A stretch of DNA of 64,000 nucleotides from JABDPF01 sp037384065 (GTDB taxonomy: Bacteria > Pseudomonadota > Gammaproteobacteria > Xanthomonadales > SZUA-36). The notes under the pieces are model-generated. The model had not been told where the DNA came from and ran no database searches. It worked only from the letters and a program-made list of their open reading frames with translations. The position numbers and the translations under genes are program-made. Below, piece after piece: positions 15,143 to 24,911 of the stretch. Where the stretch lies: NCBI GenBank assembly GCA_037384065.1, contig JARROJ010000007.1, positions 5,762 to 69,761 on the forward strand, given 5' to 3'. Numbering within the stretch: the stretch's first letter is position 1; each line of letters begins with the position of its first letter.

Positions 15143-16096
15143 TTACTCCTGCTCGTCCAGCCAGCGCTCGGCGTCGAGCGCGGCCATGCAGCCGAAGCCG
15201 GCGGACGTGATCGCCTGGCGGTAAACATGATCGGCCACGTCGCCCGCGGCGAAGACGCCCGGTACGCTGGTCGCCGTGGCATAGCCGTCCGTTCCGCTGC
15301 GCACGGTGATGTAACCGCCCACCATGTCGATCTGGTCCTTGAAGATGCCCGTGTTCGGCTTGTGCCCGACCGCGATGAACACCCCGGCCAGGTCGATCTC
15401 GGTGGTTTCGTCGGTCTTCACGTTGCGGATCCGCATGCCGGTCACGCCGCTGTCGTCGCCGAGCACCTCGTCGAGCACGTGGTCCCAGGCGATGGTCACG
15501 TTGCCGTTGGCTTCGCGGTCGAAGATCCGGTCCTGCAGGATCTTCTCGGCGCGCAATTCGTCACGGCGATGCACCAGAACGACCTCGGAGGCGATGTTCG
15601 AAAGGTAGAGGGCTTCCTCGACGGCCGTGTTGCCGCCGCCGATCACGGCCACCTTGCGACCGCGGTAGAAGAACCCGTCGCAGGTCGCGCAGGCCGAGAC
15701 CCCCTTGCCCTTGAAGGCTTCTTCGGAGGGCAGGCCGAGGTACATGGCGCTGGCGCCGGTGGCGATGACGATCGCGTCCGCGGTATAGACACCCGAGTCC
15801 CCTTCCAGGCGGAACGGGCGGGTGCTGAGGTCCGTGGTGTGGATGTGGTCGAAAACGATCTCGGCCTCGAAGCGCTGGGTGTGCTTGAGCATGTCCTCCA
15901 TCAGTTCGGGACCCTGCAGTTCCGCGTGCCCGCCCGGCCAGTTTTCCACCTCGGTCGTGGTGGTGAGCTGTCCGCCCTGTTCCAGGCCGGTGATCAGCAT
16001 CGGCTCGAGGTTGGCCCGCGCGGCGTAAATGGCCGCGGTGTAACCGGCCGGGCCCGAGCCGATGACCACGAGGCGGCTGTGCTTCGCATCGCTCAT
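15143..16096 (-). CDS. trxB: Thioredoxin-disulfide reductase
   Basis: TrxB passes electrons from NADPH via FAD to thioredoxin. The ATG at 16096 gives 317 residues, the family length, with a GGAG site 10 nt ahead. It has the FAD-binding GSGPAGYTAA near residue 13, the redox-active pair CATC (Cys136, Cys139) in the pyridine-nucleotide domain, the NADPH-binding GGGNTAVEEA, and the C-terminal FAD motif GVFAAGDVAD. It is divergent from ftsK; the 113 bp between them must hold both promoters. Confidence 0.97.
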   Translation of the reverse strand: MSDAKHSRLVVIGSGPAGYTAAIYAARANLEPMLITGLEQGGQLTTTTEVENWPGGHAELQGPELMEDMLKHTQRFEAEIVFDHIHTTDLSTRPFRLEGDSGVYTADAIVIATGASAMYLGLPSEEAFKGKGVSACATCDGFFYRGRKVAVIGGGNTAVEEALYLSNIASEVVLVHRRDELRAEKILQDRIFDREANGNVTIAWDHVLDEVLGDDSGVTGMRIRNVKTDETTEIDLAGVFIAVGHKPNTGIFKDQIDMVGGYITVRSGTDGYATATSVPGVFAAGDVADHVYRQAITSAGFGCMAALDAERWLDEQE

Positions 16097-16209
16097 GTAT
16101 AATCGCTCCAGAAATTTTGATCGGATGTATGCTGACTCGGATATGGGGTCATTATGCGTTGAAATCCAACGCGCAATCCAGACGATTCTAAGGACAGGGA
16201 AGCACCAGT

Positions 16210-18534
16210 TTGCCGCAAGCCAAGAAGAAATCCCGAAGCGCCGTTCCGGAAGCACAACAGATCACCCACAGACTCAGCGAGAGCTTCTTCATCCTGACGT
16301 TGCTGCTGGCCGTCTTCCTGCTGGCCTGCCTCGCCAGTTACGATCCCGCGGATCCCGGCCCGTTCAACACCGTCGCCTCCGACCAGGTCAACAACCTGGG
16401 CCGCGTGCTCGGCGCCTGGCTCGCCAACGCGCTGCTGTTTCTGACCGGCTACCTGGCCTGGACGGTTCCCGTGGTGGTCGCCTATGGCGGCTGGCTGGTG
16501 TACACCCGGCTCGGCAAACCGATCGACAAGGCCGGCCCGGCCGAGTGGTTCGCGCGCCTGACCGGGCTGTTGCTGTTCATCTTTTCGGCCAGCGGGCTGG
16601 CCCATCTGCACACGCTGCCGCCGGCGGGTTCGATGCCGGCGGGTGGGGGTGGCATCGTCGGCGTGCAGGTCGCCACGCCGCTGGCGGAGATCGCCGGACT
16701 GCTGGGCTCGACGCTGTTCCTGCTCTCGCTGCTGCTGGTGGGGCTGACCCTGTTCGCCGGCATCTCCTGGTTCCGCGTCATGGATGTGACCGGCAAATAC
16801 ACGCTGCAGGCGCTCGCCTGGCTCAGCACCTCGGTGGTGGGGCTGAGGGACTGGCTGGCCGGACGGCGGGCCAAGGCGCAGCGCGTCGAGGTGCGCAAGG
16901 CCGACTCGGTGCGTCAGAAGACCAAGCCGAAGCGCAAGATCGAGCCGCAGATCGTCGCGCCGGACAGCCAGCCCAGCACCCGCGCGGTGAAGGAAAAGCA
17001 GCAGAAGCTGTTCAAGAACCTGCCGGCGGGCGAATTGCCGCCCCTGGACCTGCTTGACGACCCGCCGGAACAGGTCGAGGGCTACAGCACCGAAGTGCTC
17101 GAGGCCCTGTCGCGGCAGGTCGAGCTCAAGCTGTCCGACTTCGGCGTGCAGGCGGACGTGGTCGAAGTCCATCCCGGACCGGTCATCACGCGCTTCGAGC
17201 TGCAACCGGCCGCCGGGGTGAAGTCGGCGCAGATCAGCAACCTGGCCAAGGACCTGGCCCGCGGACTCAGCGTGATTTCGGTGCGGGTCGTGGAGGTCAT
17301 TCCGGGCAAGACCACGATCGGCCTGGAAATTCCCAACAGCGTTCGGCACACGGTTTACCTGTCCGAGATCATGCGCTCGGAACTGTTCGACCGTTCGTCC
17401 TCCGCGCTGACCCTCGCGCTGGGTAAGAGCATCGGCGGCAACCCCGTCATCGCCGACATCGCGAAGATGCCGCACGTACTCGTCGCCGGCACCACCGGCT
17501 CGGGCAAGTCGGTCGCGCTGAACGCGATGATCCTGAGCCTGCTGTACAAGGCGACGCCGGACCGGGTGCGCCTGATCATGATCGATCCGAAGATGCTGGA
17601 ACTCTCGGTTTACGAGGGCATTCCGCACCTGCTGGCGCCGGTCGTGACCGACATGAAGGAAGCGGCCAACGCGCTGCGCTGGTGCGTGGCGGAGATGGAG
17701 CGGCGCTATCGCCTGATGGCCTCGCTGGGTGTGCGTAACCTGTCCGGATTCAACAAGAAGGTGCGCGAGGCCGCCGAGAAGGGCGAGCCGTTGAAGGATC
17801 CCGTCTGGCAGCCGGAGTTGCCGGACGGCGACGAGGAACGTCCGGTGCTCGAGGCCTTGCCGTACATCGTCGTCGTGATCGACGAGTTCGCCGACCTGAT
17901 GATGATCGTCGGCAAGAAGATCGAAGAGTTGATCGCGCGCCTGGCGCAAAAAGCCCGCGCGGCCGGCATCCACCTGATCGTGGCGACGCAGCGGCCGTCG
18001 GTCGACGTCATCACTGGTCTGATCAAGGCCAATATTCCGGCGCGAATCGCGTTCCAGGTTTCTTCGCGGGTGGATTCGCGCACGATTCTCGACCAGATGG
18101 GCGCCGAGCAGTTGCTGGGTCACGGCGACATGCTTTACCTGCCGCCGGGCTCTGCGCTGCCCGAGCGCATCCACGGCGCTTTCGTCGGCGACAACGAGGT
18201 GCATGCCATCGTCAAATACCTGAGTCAGTTTGGCGAGCCGGAGTACGTCGAGGGCGTGCTGAACGAGACGCAGATGACGACTGACGGCATGTCCATCGGC
18301 GCGACGGGCCTGCCGGAATCGCCCGACGCCGAGCAGGACGAACTGTACGACCAGGCGGTCGCCTTCGTGACCGAGTCCCGCCGCGCATCGATTTCCAGCG
18401 TCCAGCGGCAACTGCGCATCGGCTACAACCGCGCGGCGCGGCTGGTCGAGGAAATGGAGGCCGCCGGCGTGGTCAGCCCCCCCGAACACAACGGGCAGCG
18501 CGAAGTGCTGGCGCCGCCGCCGCCCCGCGACTGA
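16210..18534 (+). CDS. ftsK: DNA translocase FtsK
   Basis: FtsK pumps DNA at the septum and activates XerCD dimer resolution. It has 774 residues from a TTG start (AAGGACAGGGA provides the ribosome site). Four or five N-terminal membrane helices (about 20-200) are followed by a short basic linker and the alpha/beta motor. The Walker A is GTTGSGKS (about residue 427) and the Walker B region includes VVVIDEFADLM. The C-terminal winged-helix gamma domain (about 705-765, ISSVQRQLRIGYNRAARLVE) recognises KOPS. The linker is short compared with E. coli FtsK. lolA follows after 3 bp. Confidence 0.97.
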   Translation: MPQAKKKSRSAVPEAQQITHRLSESFFILTLLLAVFLLACLASYDPADPGPFNTVASDQVNNLGRVLGAWLANALLFLTGYLAWTVPVVVAYGGWLVYTRLGKPIDKAGPAEWFARLTGLLLFIFSASGLAHLHTLPPAGSMPAGGGGIVGVQVATPLAEIAGLLGSTLFLLSLLLVGLTLFAGISWFRVMDVTGKYTLQALAWLSTSVVGLRDWLAGRRAKAQRVEVRKADSVRQKTKPKRKIEPQIVAPDSQPSTRAVKEKQQKLFKNLPAGELPPLDLLDDPPEQVEGYSTEVLEALSRQVELKLSDFGVQADVVEVHPGPVITRFELQPAAGVKSAQISNLAKDLARGLSVISVRVVEVIPGKTTIGLEIPNSVRHTVYLSEIMRSELFDRSSSALTLALGKSIGGNPVIADIAKMPHVLVAGTTGSGKSVALNAMILSLLYKATPDRVRLIMIDPKMLELSVYEGIPHLLAPVVTDMKEAANALRWCVAEMERRYRLMASLGVRNLSGFNKKVREAAEKGEPLKDPVWQPELPDGDEERPVLEALPYIVVVIDEFADLMMIVGKKIEELIARLAQKARAAGIHLIVATQRPSVDVITGLIKANIPARIAFQVSSRVDSRTILDQMGAEQLLGHGDMLYLPPGSALPERIHGAFVGDNEVHAIVKYLSQFGEPEYVEGVLNETQMTTDGMSIGATGLPESPDAEQDELYDQAVAFVTESRRASISSVQRQLRIGYNRAARLVEEMEAAGVVSPPEHNGQREVLAPPPPRD

Positions 18535-18537
18535 GCC

Positions 18538-19212
18538 GTGTTCCGCAGGGCGACAGGGATCAACCGTGGCCTGGCCGTCGGCGTCGTGCTGCTGTTGGCG
18601 TTGGCGTTGCAGCCGGCGCACGCATCCGGGCTCGGCGCACGGGCGCAACTCGAGGCGTTCAGTTCCGGCCTGGACCGGCTCGCGGCGGCGTTCAGCCAGA
18701 CCATCGTCAGCCGCGACGGCGTCGTGCAGGACGCCAGCGAGGGGCAGGTCTGGCTCGCCCGGCCGAACCGCTTCCGCTGGGTCTACGGGGGCGATTTTCC
18801 GGAAATCGTCGTGGCCGATGGCGAGAAGATCTGGATGTACGACGAAGCGCTCGAGCAGGTCACGGTGCGCGATCAGCAGGCCGCCACGGTCGATTCGCCG
18901 CTCGCGGTCCTGATGCAACCGGAACTGCTGGAGCGCGAGTTCGAGGTCCGCGAGGTGGGCGAGAGCGATTCGCTGCAGCTGCTCGAGCTTCGCGCCCGCG
19001 ACGCCGAGGCCGAGTTCGAGCGCTTGATCCTGGGTTTGCGTGACGGGGCCCTGGAATTGCTGATCGTCGAAGATGCGTTCGGCTTACGCACCGAATTCCG
19101 CTTTCGAGCGATTGAACGCAACCCGGAACTCGATCCCGCCCTGTTCCGTTTTACGCCGCCGGCCGGCGTCGATGTCATCGGCGACCTACCGGGGCTGTCG
19201 GAAGCACGATAA
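18538..19212 (+). CDS. lolA: Outer-membrane lipoprotein carrier protein LolA
   Basis: LolA ferries lipoproteins released by the Lol ABC transporter across the periplasm to LolB. It has 224 residues from a GTG start, with a Sec signal peptide (about 1-30). The mature part has the LolA pattern: LAAAFSQT near the start, a GQVWLARPNRFRW strand, IWMYDEALEQVTV and a C-terminal FRFTPPAGVDV. It lies directly after ftsK, the normal neighbour in Gammaproteobacteria. Its partner permease and ATPase are encoded at 35-37 kb of this window. Confidence 0.93.
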   Translation: MFRRATGINRGLAVGVVLLLALALQPAHASGLGARAQLEAFSSGLDRLAAAFSQTIVSRDGVVQDASEGQVWLARPNRFRWVYGGDFPEIVVADGEKIWMYDEALEQVTVRDQQAATVDSPLAVLMQPELLEREFEVREVGESDSLQLLELRARDAEAEFERLILGLRDGALELLIVEDAFGLRTEFRFRAIERNPELDPALFRFTPPAGVDVIGDLPGLSEAR

Positions 19213-19242
19213 ACTACAGCGCTTTCAGCGAAGAACCGGCCC

Positions 19243-20517
19243 ATGCTTGATCCACAACTCCTGAGAACCGATCCGGACGGGGTCGCGACGGCGCTGGCCG
19301 TGCGCGGCTATCGCTTCGAAGTCGATACCTGGCGTGAACTCGACGCGCGACGCAAGGAACTGCAGCTGCGCACCCAGGACCTGCAGAACCGCAAGAACAC
19401 CAGCGCGAAGTCCATCGGCCAGGCCAAGGCCCGCGGCGAAGACATCCAGCCGCTGCTGGACGAGGTGCGGCATCTCGGCGACGAGCTGTCGCAGGCCGAG
19501 GCGGAGTTCAACACGGTTCGCGCGCAGCAGCAGGCCTGGCAGATGGAGATGCCGAATCTGCCGTTGCCCGGCGTACCGGTCGGCCAGGACGAGAACGACA
19601 ACGTCGAGGTGCGCCGCTGGGGCGACATTCCCGAATTCGACTTCGAACCGCGCGAGCACGACGAACTGGGTGAACGGAACGGCCTGCTGGACGCGGAGAC
19701 GGCCGCCAAGCTGGCCGGGTCGCGGTTCACGGTGATGCGGGGGGCGCTGTCCCGCCTGCACCGGGCGCTGGCGCAGTTCATGCTGGATGTCCACACGACC
19801 GAACACGGGTACACCGAGTTGTACCTGCCGTACGTCGTCAACGCGGAGGCCATGACCGGCACCGGGCAGTTGCCGAAATTCGGCGACGACGCCTTCGCGA
19901 CCACGGACGATCCGCCGCGCTACCTGATCCCGACGGCCGAGGTGCCGATGACCAACGTGGTCGCCGGGGAAATCATCGCCGCGGACGACCTGCCGTTGCG
20001 TTACACGGCCCAGACGCCGTGCTTTCGCCGCGAGGCGGGGTCCTACGGCAAGGACACGCGGGGCATGATCCGGCAGCACCAGTTCGAGAAAGTCGAGTTG
20101 GTGCAGATCACGCGGCCGCAGGATTCGGAAGCGGCGCTGGAGGAGTTGACCGGCCATGCGGAGCGTATCCTGCAGCGCCTGGAATTGCCGTACCGCACCG
20201 TCGTGCTGTGCACGGGCGACATGGGTTTCTCCGCGGCCCGGACCTACGACATCGAAGTCTGGTTGCCGGGGCAGGGCGCGTATCGGGAGATCTCCTCCTG
20301 CAGTGTCTGCACCGATTTCCAGGCCCGCCGCATGCTGGCGCGCTGGCGCAACCCGGAAACCGGCAAGCCCGAACTGGTCCATACCCTGAACGGCTCCGGC
20401 CTGGCGGTCGGGCGCACCCTGATTGCGGTGATGGAGAACTACCAGCAGCGCGACGGCGCGATTCGCGTGCCGGAGGCGCTTCGGCCGTACATGGGTGGGC
20501 TCGAAGTCATCGGCTGA
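19243..20517 (+). CDS. serS: Serine--tRNA ligase
   Basis: SerS charges tRNA-Ser and is the first step for Sec-tRNA. It has 424 residues. The N-terminal long coiled-coil arm (about 25-110) contacts the tRNA-Ser extra arm. The class II core has motif 2 around FRREAGSYGKDTRG and motif 3 in GSGLAVGRTL near the C-terminus. It follows lolA by 30 bp. rarA, which often lies between lolA and serS, is absent. Two of its substrate tRNAs are encoded 1-2 kb downstream. Confidence 0.97.
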   Translation: MLDPQLLRTDPDGVATALAVRGYRFEVDTWRELDARRKELQLRTQDLQNRKNTSAKSIGQAKARGEDIQPLLDEVRHLGDELSQAEAEFNTVRAQQQAWQMEMPNLPLPGVPVGQDENDNVEVRRWGDIPEFDFEPREHDELGERNGLLDAETAAKLAGSRFTVMRGALSRLHRALAQFMLDVHTTEHGYTELYLPYVVNAEAMTGTGQLPKFGDDAFATTDDPPRYLIPTAEVPMTNVVAGEIIAADDLPLRYTAQTPCFRREAGSYGKDTRGMIRQHQFEKVELVQITRPQDSEAALEELTGHAERILQRLELPYRTVVLCTGDMGFSAARTYDIEVWLPGQGAYREISSCSVCTDFQARRMLARWRNPETGKPELVHTLNGSGLAVGRTLIAVMENYQQRDGAIRVPEALRPYMGGLEVIG

Positions 20518-20540
20518 ACGCCGGCGCGAAGACGGTAACG

Positions 20541-20568
20541 AAAAAGCCCGCGAAACCGCGGGCTTTTT
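20541..20568. terminator. Bidirectional terminator between serS and the yccA-like gene
   Basis: A 12-bp perfect stem (AAAAAGCCCGCG / CGCGGGCTTTTT, loop AAAC) with A-tract and T-tract on opposite sides lies between two convergent genes, so it can serve both strands. Confidence 0.92.
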
Positions 20569-20592
20569 GCGTTGTGGTGTCTGGCCGTGTGC

Positions 20593-21261
20593 TCAGTCGT
20601 CGCCGAATCCGAAGCCCAGCAACGCCAGCAGGTTGTTGAACAGGACGAAGATGTCGGCCAGCAGACCGGTGGCGGCCAGGATGTAATTGGTCTGGCCGTT
20701 GCGGACGATCTGCTGCGTCTGCCAGATGATCCAGCCGCAGGCGATCAGGACGATCATCGTCGACAGCGCGAGCGCCAGCGCCGGGATCTGCAGGAAGTAA
20801 TTCAGGATGAAGGCCGCGAACACCGCGAGCGTGCCGACACCGAGGAAGGCGAACCAGCCGCTGAAGTCGCGCTTGGTGTTCATCGCGTAGGCCGACAGGC
20901 TGAAGAACAGCGCGGCCGTCAGGCCGAACGACGCGGCGACCAGCACGCCGCCGTTCTGGTAAGCCGCCAGCGCCGCGTTGACGTTGGCGCCGGTCACGAG
21001 CCCGAGAAAGCCCGAGAATCCGAACGCCAGCACCAGGCCCCATACGCTGTTGCGGGTGGCGTTGATCGCGAAAGAAAAAGCGATGATGCCGATCACGAAC
21101 GGCCAGAACGGAATCCACCAGTTCATTGCCTGGGCAACGTAGGCGGTTCCCGCGCCGAACACGAACAGCATGCCGAGCAGGGCGTAAGTGTTGCGCAGCG
21201 TGCGATTGACGACCGAAGTCGGTACGTGTGTCGTGGGAATGCTGTAAGCCGTTTGGTTCAT
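20593..21261 (-). CDS. yccA: Bax inhibitor-1/YccA family membrane protein
   Basis: 222 residues with seven predicted membrane helices and a short cytoplasmic N-terminus, as in E. coli YccA. YccA is a substrate and modulator of the FtsH protease; the wider BI-1 family includes pH-dependent Ca2+ leak channels. Family traits are the RNTYALLGMLF first helix, the SFAINATRNSVWGL segment and the C-terminal ILAATGLLADIFVLFNNLL helix with its conserved Asp. An AAGGAG ribosome site precedes the ATG. It is convergent with serS. Confidence 0.92.
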   Translation of the reverse strand: MNQTAYSIPTTHVPTSVVNRTLRNTYALLGMLFVFGAGTAYVAQAMNWWIPFWPFVIGIIAFSFAINATRNSVWGLVLAFGFSGFLGLVTGANVNAALAAYQNGGVLVAASFGLTAALFFSLSAYAMNTKRDFSGWFAFLGVGTLAVFAAFILNYFLQIPALALALSTMIVLIACGWIIWQTQQIVRNGQTNYILAATGLLADIFVLFNNLLALLGFGFGDD

Positions 21262-21490
21262 GTGTGCGAGCGTCTCCTTTCTCGTTGCAAAGTGTCCGGT
21301 TCGTAAGCCGGCTCGATTCTAAGACCTGATTTCGGGGTCGGGGTTCATTCAATCAAGGGTGCAGCATACCGAAAGGCGCTCATGGCGTCATTTGGCGGCC
21401 CCGAAGGCTGGAGCATGGCGGTGATTTCGGCTATTCTGACGCGCTTCGATACGCACAGGCGCCATCCTGCGCTCGGCTCGAAACGCATCC

Positions 21491-21651
<161 letters not shown>

Positions 21652-21666
21652 TCGCACCGACCGCAC

Positions 21667-22455
21667 TTACCACGGCACCTTCTCGCCGCTGTAGGACCAG
21701 TAGGTGCCGGTGTCCGCAGGGCCTCGCGCCGCGATGACGGCCCGCATGCCGCTGATGGATTCCGCCGGCGTCAGGTTCGCGTTTTCACCGCCCATGTCCG
21801 TCTGCACCCAGCCGGGATGAATCGTCAGGCAGGTGAATCCTTCGGGCTTCAGTTCGTTGGCCAGGATCTTCGTGAACATGTTCAAGGCCGCCTTGCTCTC
21901 GCGGTAGCCGTAAAAGACGCCGTTATCGGTGAGCGCGATGCTGCCGAGGCGACTCGTGATGTTGACGACGGTCTTCCGTTCACTCGCTCGAAGATTCGGC
22001 AGCAGGGCGCGTGTCACGCGCACGGGGCCCACCGTATTCACGACCAGCGTCCGGTTGTAGTCATCGAAGTCGATTTCCTCGATGCTGCCGACCCGCGGGA
22101 AGATGCCGGCATTGTTGATGAGCAGGTCGATCGGACGGCCTTCGAGCGAGTTCGCCAGCGCGTCGATGCTCGCCGGATCCGCCACGTCCAGTTCCGCAAT
22201 CTCCACGGGCAGCGCCTTGAGTTCGTCGGCCCGTTCCGGATTTCTGGCCGTCGCAATGACGGTCCAGCCGTCCGCTGCATACTGCCGGGCGAACTCCAGC
22301 CCCAGGCCCCGGTTCGCTCCGGTAATCAGGACCGTGGGCGTTTCGCCCGTCGACGCCGGCGTTGCGTGGTCGTCCGCGCATGCGGGGGTCACGCAGAACA
22401 GCGCCAGGGTCGTGATGATGGTCGCAGGCAGCCAAAATCCGTGTGTTTTTTGCAT
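21667..22455 (-). CDS. Short-chain dehydrogenase/reductase with an N-terminal signal peptide
   Basis: 262 residues from the ATG at 22455, which has an AGAGGA site; longer frames run into the tRNA antisense and are rejected. Residues 1-26 look like a Sec signal peptide with an ACA-DD cleavage site. The Rossmann domain that follows has the coenzyme loop TGANRGLG (about residue 42), NNAG, and the catalytic Ser and Tyr-x3-Lys (GYRESK). The family oxidises or reduces alcohols and carbonyls using NAD(P)H. Export is odd because free NAD(P)H is cytoplasmic. The gene lies alone between two tRNA-Ser genes, inside a 99-bp direct repeat pair, transcribed against them. The substrate is unknown. Confidence 0.85.
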   Translation of the reverse strand: MQKTHGFWLPATIITTLALFCVTPACADDHATPASTGETPTVLITGANRGLGLEFARQYAADGWTVIATARNPERADELKALPVEIAELDVADPASIDALANSLEGRPIDLLINNAGIFPRVGSIEEIDFDDYNRTLVVNTVGPVRVTRALLPNLRASERKTVVNITSRLGSIALTDNGVFYGYRESKAALNMFTKILANELKPEGFTCLTIHPGWVQTDMGGENANLTPAESISGMRAVIAARGPADTGTYWSYSGEKVPW

Positions 22456-22609
22456 CGAGCGAGTCCTCTTGTTCGTCAGCAATTCGAAACCGATCGAAGA
22501 TTCTAGCCGTTGCGAATGAATCGGCGCTACCTGAACGCACCAAGGCAATGAATTAGGCGTCCACGACGCCCGTGCCGTTGTGGGTGGCCGATTTCCGGGC
22601 GCGCAACCA

Positions 22610-22638
22610 TGTTCAGCAACGCCGAGGAAGGGTAGAAT
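22610..22638 (+). promoter_or_regulatory. Candidate promoter of tRNA-Ser(CGA)
   Basis: -35 TGTTCA (22610-22615), 17-bp spacer and -10 TAGAAT (22633-22638), about 20 bp before the mature tRNA. The rest of 22456-22658 shows no gene; it holds the SDR upstream region on the other strand. Confidence 0.45.
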
Positions 22639-22658
22639 ACGCACCTTCGACGTTTCAC

Positions 22659-22819
<161 letters not shown>

Positions 22820-22840
22820 CGGCAGGCCGCTGGGTTCGAC

Positions 22841-22862
22841 AAATCGGCAGGAATGCCGATTT
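22841..22862. terminator. Hairpin downstream of tgpA and tRNA-Ser(CGA)
   Basis: A perfect 8-bp inverted repeat AAATCGGC/GCCGATTT with a 6-nt loop, in the 165 bp between tRNA-Ser(CGA) and the tgpA stop. It has no long T-run. It could end minus-strand tgpA transcription or be part of a dispersed intergenic repeat. Confidence 0.4.
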
Positions 22863-22913
22863 GGACGCGCGAGCGCAGCGACGTCACGGCTTGGCCCTGA
22901 TCGCGTCGGCCGT

Positions 22914-24911
22914 TCAGGCGTCTGACGGATTGAAGCGATTCACCCGGCGGCGCAGTTCCTGGATTCCCGGCGCGGCGTCTTCCTGGTATCGCTGGCGGAC
23001 ATAGGCATCGGCCACGCGCAGCGCGGCCGGCCCGAGTTGCGGGCGCTCGGCGGCGATGCGGTGGGCGTAATCGACGATGCCTTCACCCGTTCTGCGCGGC
23101 AGTCCGGCTTTCGCCATCTTGCTGCAGAAACGGGCGATCAGCGCATCGCGCGCATCCGGCCGCGCGCGGCGTCGATGCACCAGCATGACGAGGCCGTACG
23201 GCAGCAGCGTGATGCCGGCGGCGGCGAGAAACAGCAGCCCGAGCCGGGGCGCATCGACGTCCCCCAGCAACCGCTTCAGAAAATCCGCCTGCCGCTTGTC
23301 GTAGCCCAGCACCCAGGTGCCCCAGACGTAATCGAGGTAATCGCGCTGCAGGACGAGCCAGTTGACGAAACCGAAGTCGCGGAAGCGCAGCAGGCTCAGC
23401 GGGCTGTCGGACAGAAAGCCGTCCTCGTCGCGGAACAGGTCGGCCAGGCTCATTTCGATACGCTCGGGCGCGACTGCGGCGGTGGGGTCGACGCGGAGCC
23501 AGCCCCGGCCCTGGATCCAGACCTCGGCCCAGGCATGGGCGTCGTACTGGCGGACCGTCACGAAATTCTCGCGGGGGTGGCGCTCGCCGCCCTGGTAGCC
23601 GACGACCACGCGGGCCGGGTGGCCGGCGGCCCGCATGAAGAACGCAAAGCTGCCGGCGAAGTGTTCGCAGAAACCGCGCTGCGTTTGCCACAGGAATTCG
23701 TCGACCGTGTGCCTGCCGAGCGCCGGCGGTTCCAGCGTGTAAACGAACGACTCGTTGTACAGCGCGAGCAGGCGCTGGATCAGGGTCTCGGCATCCGGCG
23801 TTTCCTGCGCCCACTGGCGCGCGACGCGGACCGTTTCGGGGTTCGACCCGACCGGCAGGCGCCGTTCGAGTTCGTCGCGATAAGGATGCAGCCCATCCGG
23901 TTCCAGGCGGTACTCGAGCCACGACTGGATTTCGTAATTGCGCCGCTGACCGATGCGCGCGACGCTGACCAGTCGGGAGTCCCGCATCAGGCGAATGCCG
24001 GGTTCGGGCGACGACGGCGTCGCCAGCGCGAACAGCCACCGTCGATAGGTCGGTTCCATCGTCAGCGTGTAGCGCACCGGCTCCCCGAGGCGGACGATAC
24101 CCGTCGCGTCACCGCGGTCCAGGGCAGGGCGGTCCGGTCCGTGGAAATCGGCCTGCGTCCATTCGCGCCCGTCGAACGTCGAAAGCACCAGGCCACGCCA
24201 GTACAGGCGATTGCGCGCCGGCGGCTCGCCCTCGAACCGTGCGCGAAAAGCGAGCCGGTCCGAGGCGACCAGACGCGAAAACGCGCCCGGGGCCATGCTG
24301 TCGCTGACGCCGGTCCGGGCCTGGTTCTTGGCCACCGGGATCGACCAGAACGCGCCCAGGCGGGGTACGACGAGGAACAGCACCAGCATGAACGGCAGCG
24401 AGGTCAGGAGCAGACGCAATGCGGCCAGCGGAGGCCCTGCGGCCCGGGTCCGCCGGCCGGACTGGTTGATGCTGACCAGCGCCGCCGTCGCGATCACGTA
24501 GGTCAGCAGCACCAGCACGAAGTCGGGAATGTCCTGCGTGAAGACGCAGTGCACGGCCGCCGTGAAGTAGGCCAGAAAGACCAGCACGACGGCGTCGCGC
24601 TTGTGATGCATCTCCAGCAGCTTGAGCCCGAAGCCCGCGATCAGCATGGCCACCATCGGCTCCAGCCCCAGCAGCGAGCGGTAACTCAGCGCGAGACCGG
24701 CGACGCACGCGCCGACGAAGAGCGCTTTGAGCGGCCACGGCGGAAACGGGACCACGCCGCGGTACTCGAGGATGCGCCAGACCAGGCTGGCGCCCGCAAG
24801 CGCGGCGACCCAGCCGGGCAGGTGACCGAGGTGCAGCCCGACCACGGCGGCGAAAGCCAGCAGGACCCAGAACAGGCCGCTGCGGGACAATTGCCAGCCA
24901 GGCCGGCTCAT
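22914..24911 (-). CDS. tgpA: Transglutaminase-like membrane protein TgpA (DUF3488/DUF4129)
   Basis: 665 residues. The N-terminal membrane domain (DUF3488) has about six helices (residues 10-190). A large extracytoplasmic part includes a transglutaminase-like cysteine-protease fold with the triad Cys415 (RGFCEHF), His459 (DAHAW) and Asp475 (RVDPTAA). Another membrane helix lies near 560-580, with a DUF4129 cytoplasmic tail. TgpA is essential in Pseudomonas aeruginosa; its reaction is not settled. It is the last gene of moxR-DUF58-tgpA, and its start overlaps the DUF58 stop by 4 bp. Confidence 0.92.
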   Translation of the reverse strand: MSRPGWQLSRSGLFWVLLAFAAVVGLHLGHLPGWVAALAGASLVWRILEYRGVVPFPPWPLKALFVGACVAGLALSYRSLLGLEPMVAMLIAGFGLKLLEMHHKRDAVVLVFLAYFTAAVHCVFTQDIPDFVLVLLTYVIATAALVSINQSGRRTRAAGPPLAALRLLLTSLPFMLVLFLVVPRLGAFWSIPVAKNQARTGVSDSMAPGAFSRLVASDRLAFRARFEGEPPARNRLYWRGLVLSTFDGREWTQADFHGPDRPALDRGDATGIVRLGEPVRYTLTMEPTYRRWLFALATPSSPEPGIRLMRDSRLVSVARIGQRRNYEIQSWLEYRLEPDGLHPYRDELERRLPVGSNPETVRVARQWAQETPDAETLIQRLLALYNESFVYTLEPPALGRHTVDEFLWQTQRGFCEHFAGSFAFFMRAAGHPARVVVGYQGGERHPRENFVTVRQYDAHAWAEVWIQGRGWLRVDPTAAVAPERIEMSLADLFRDEDGFLSDSPLSLLRFRDFGFVNWLVLQRDYLDYVWGTWVLGYDKRQADFLKRLLGDVDAPRLGLLFLAAAGITLLPYGLVMLVHRRRARPDARDALIARFCSKMAKAGLPRRTGEGIVDYAHRIAAERPQLGPAALRVADAYVRQRYQEDAAPGIQELRRRVNRFNPSDA

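Noticed and set aside
16097..16209. Assigned promoters for trxB and ftsK
   Set aside because: Several weak hexamer pairs are present on both strands (for example TTGATC-17-GATATG), none convincing enough to list.
16093..18918. Minus-strand open frame of 941 codons
   Set aside because: Antisense to ftsK and lolA, His/Arg/Gln/Asp-rich composition without domains; a typical shadow frame in GC-rich DNA.
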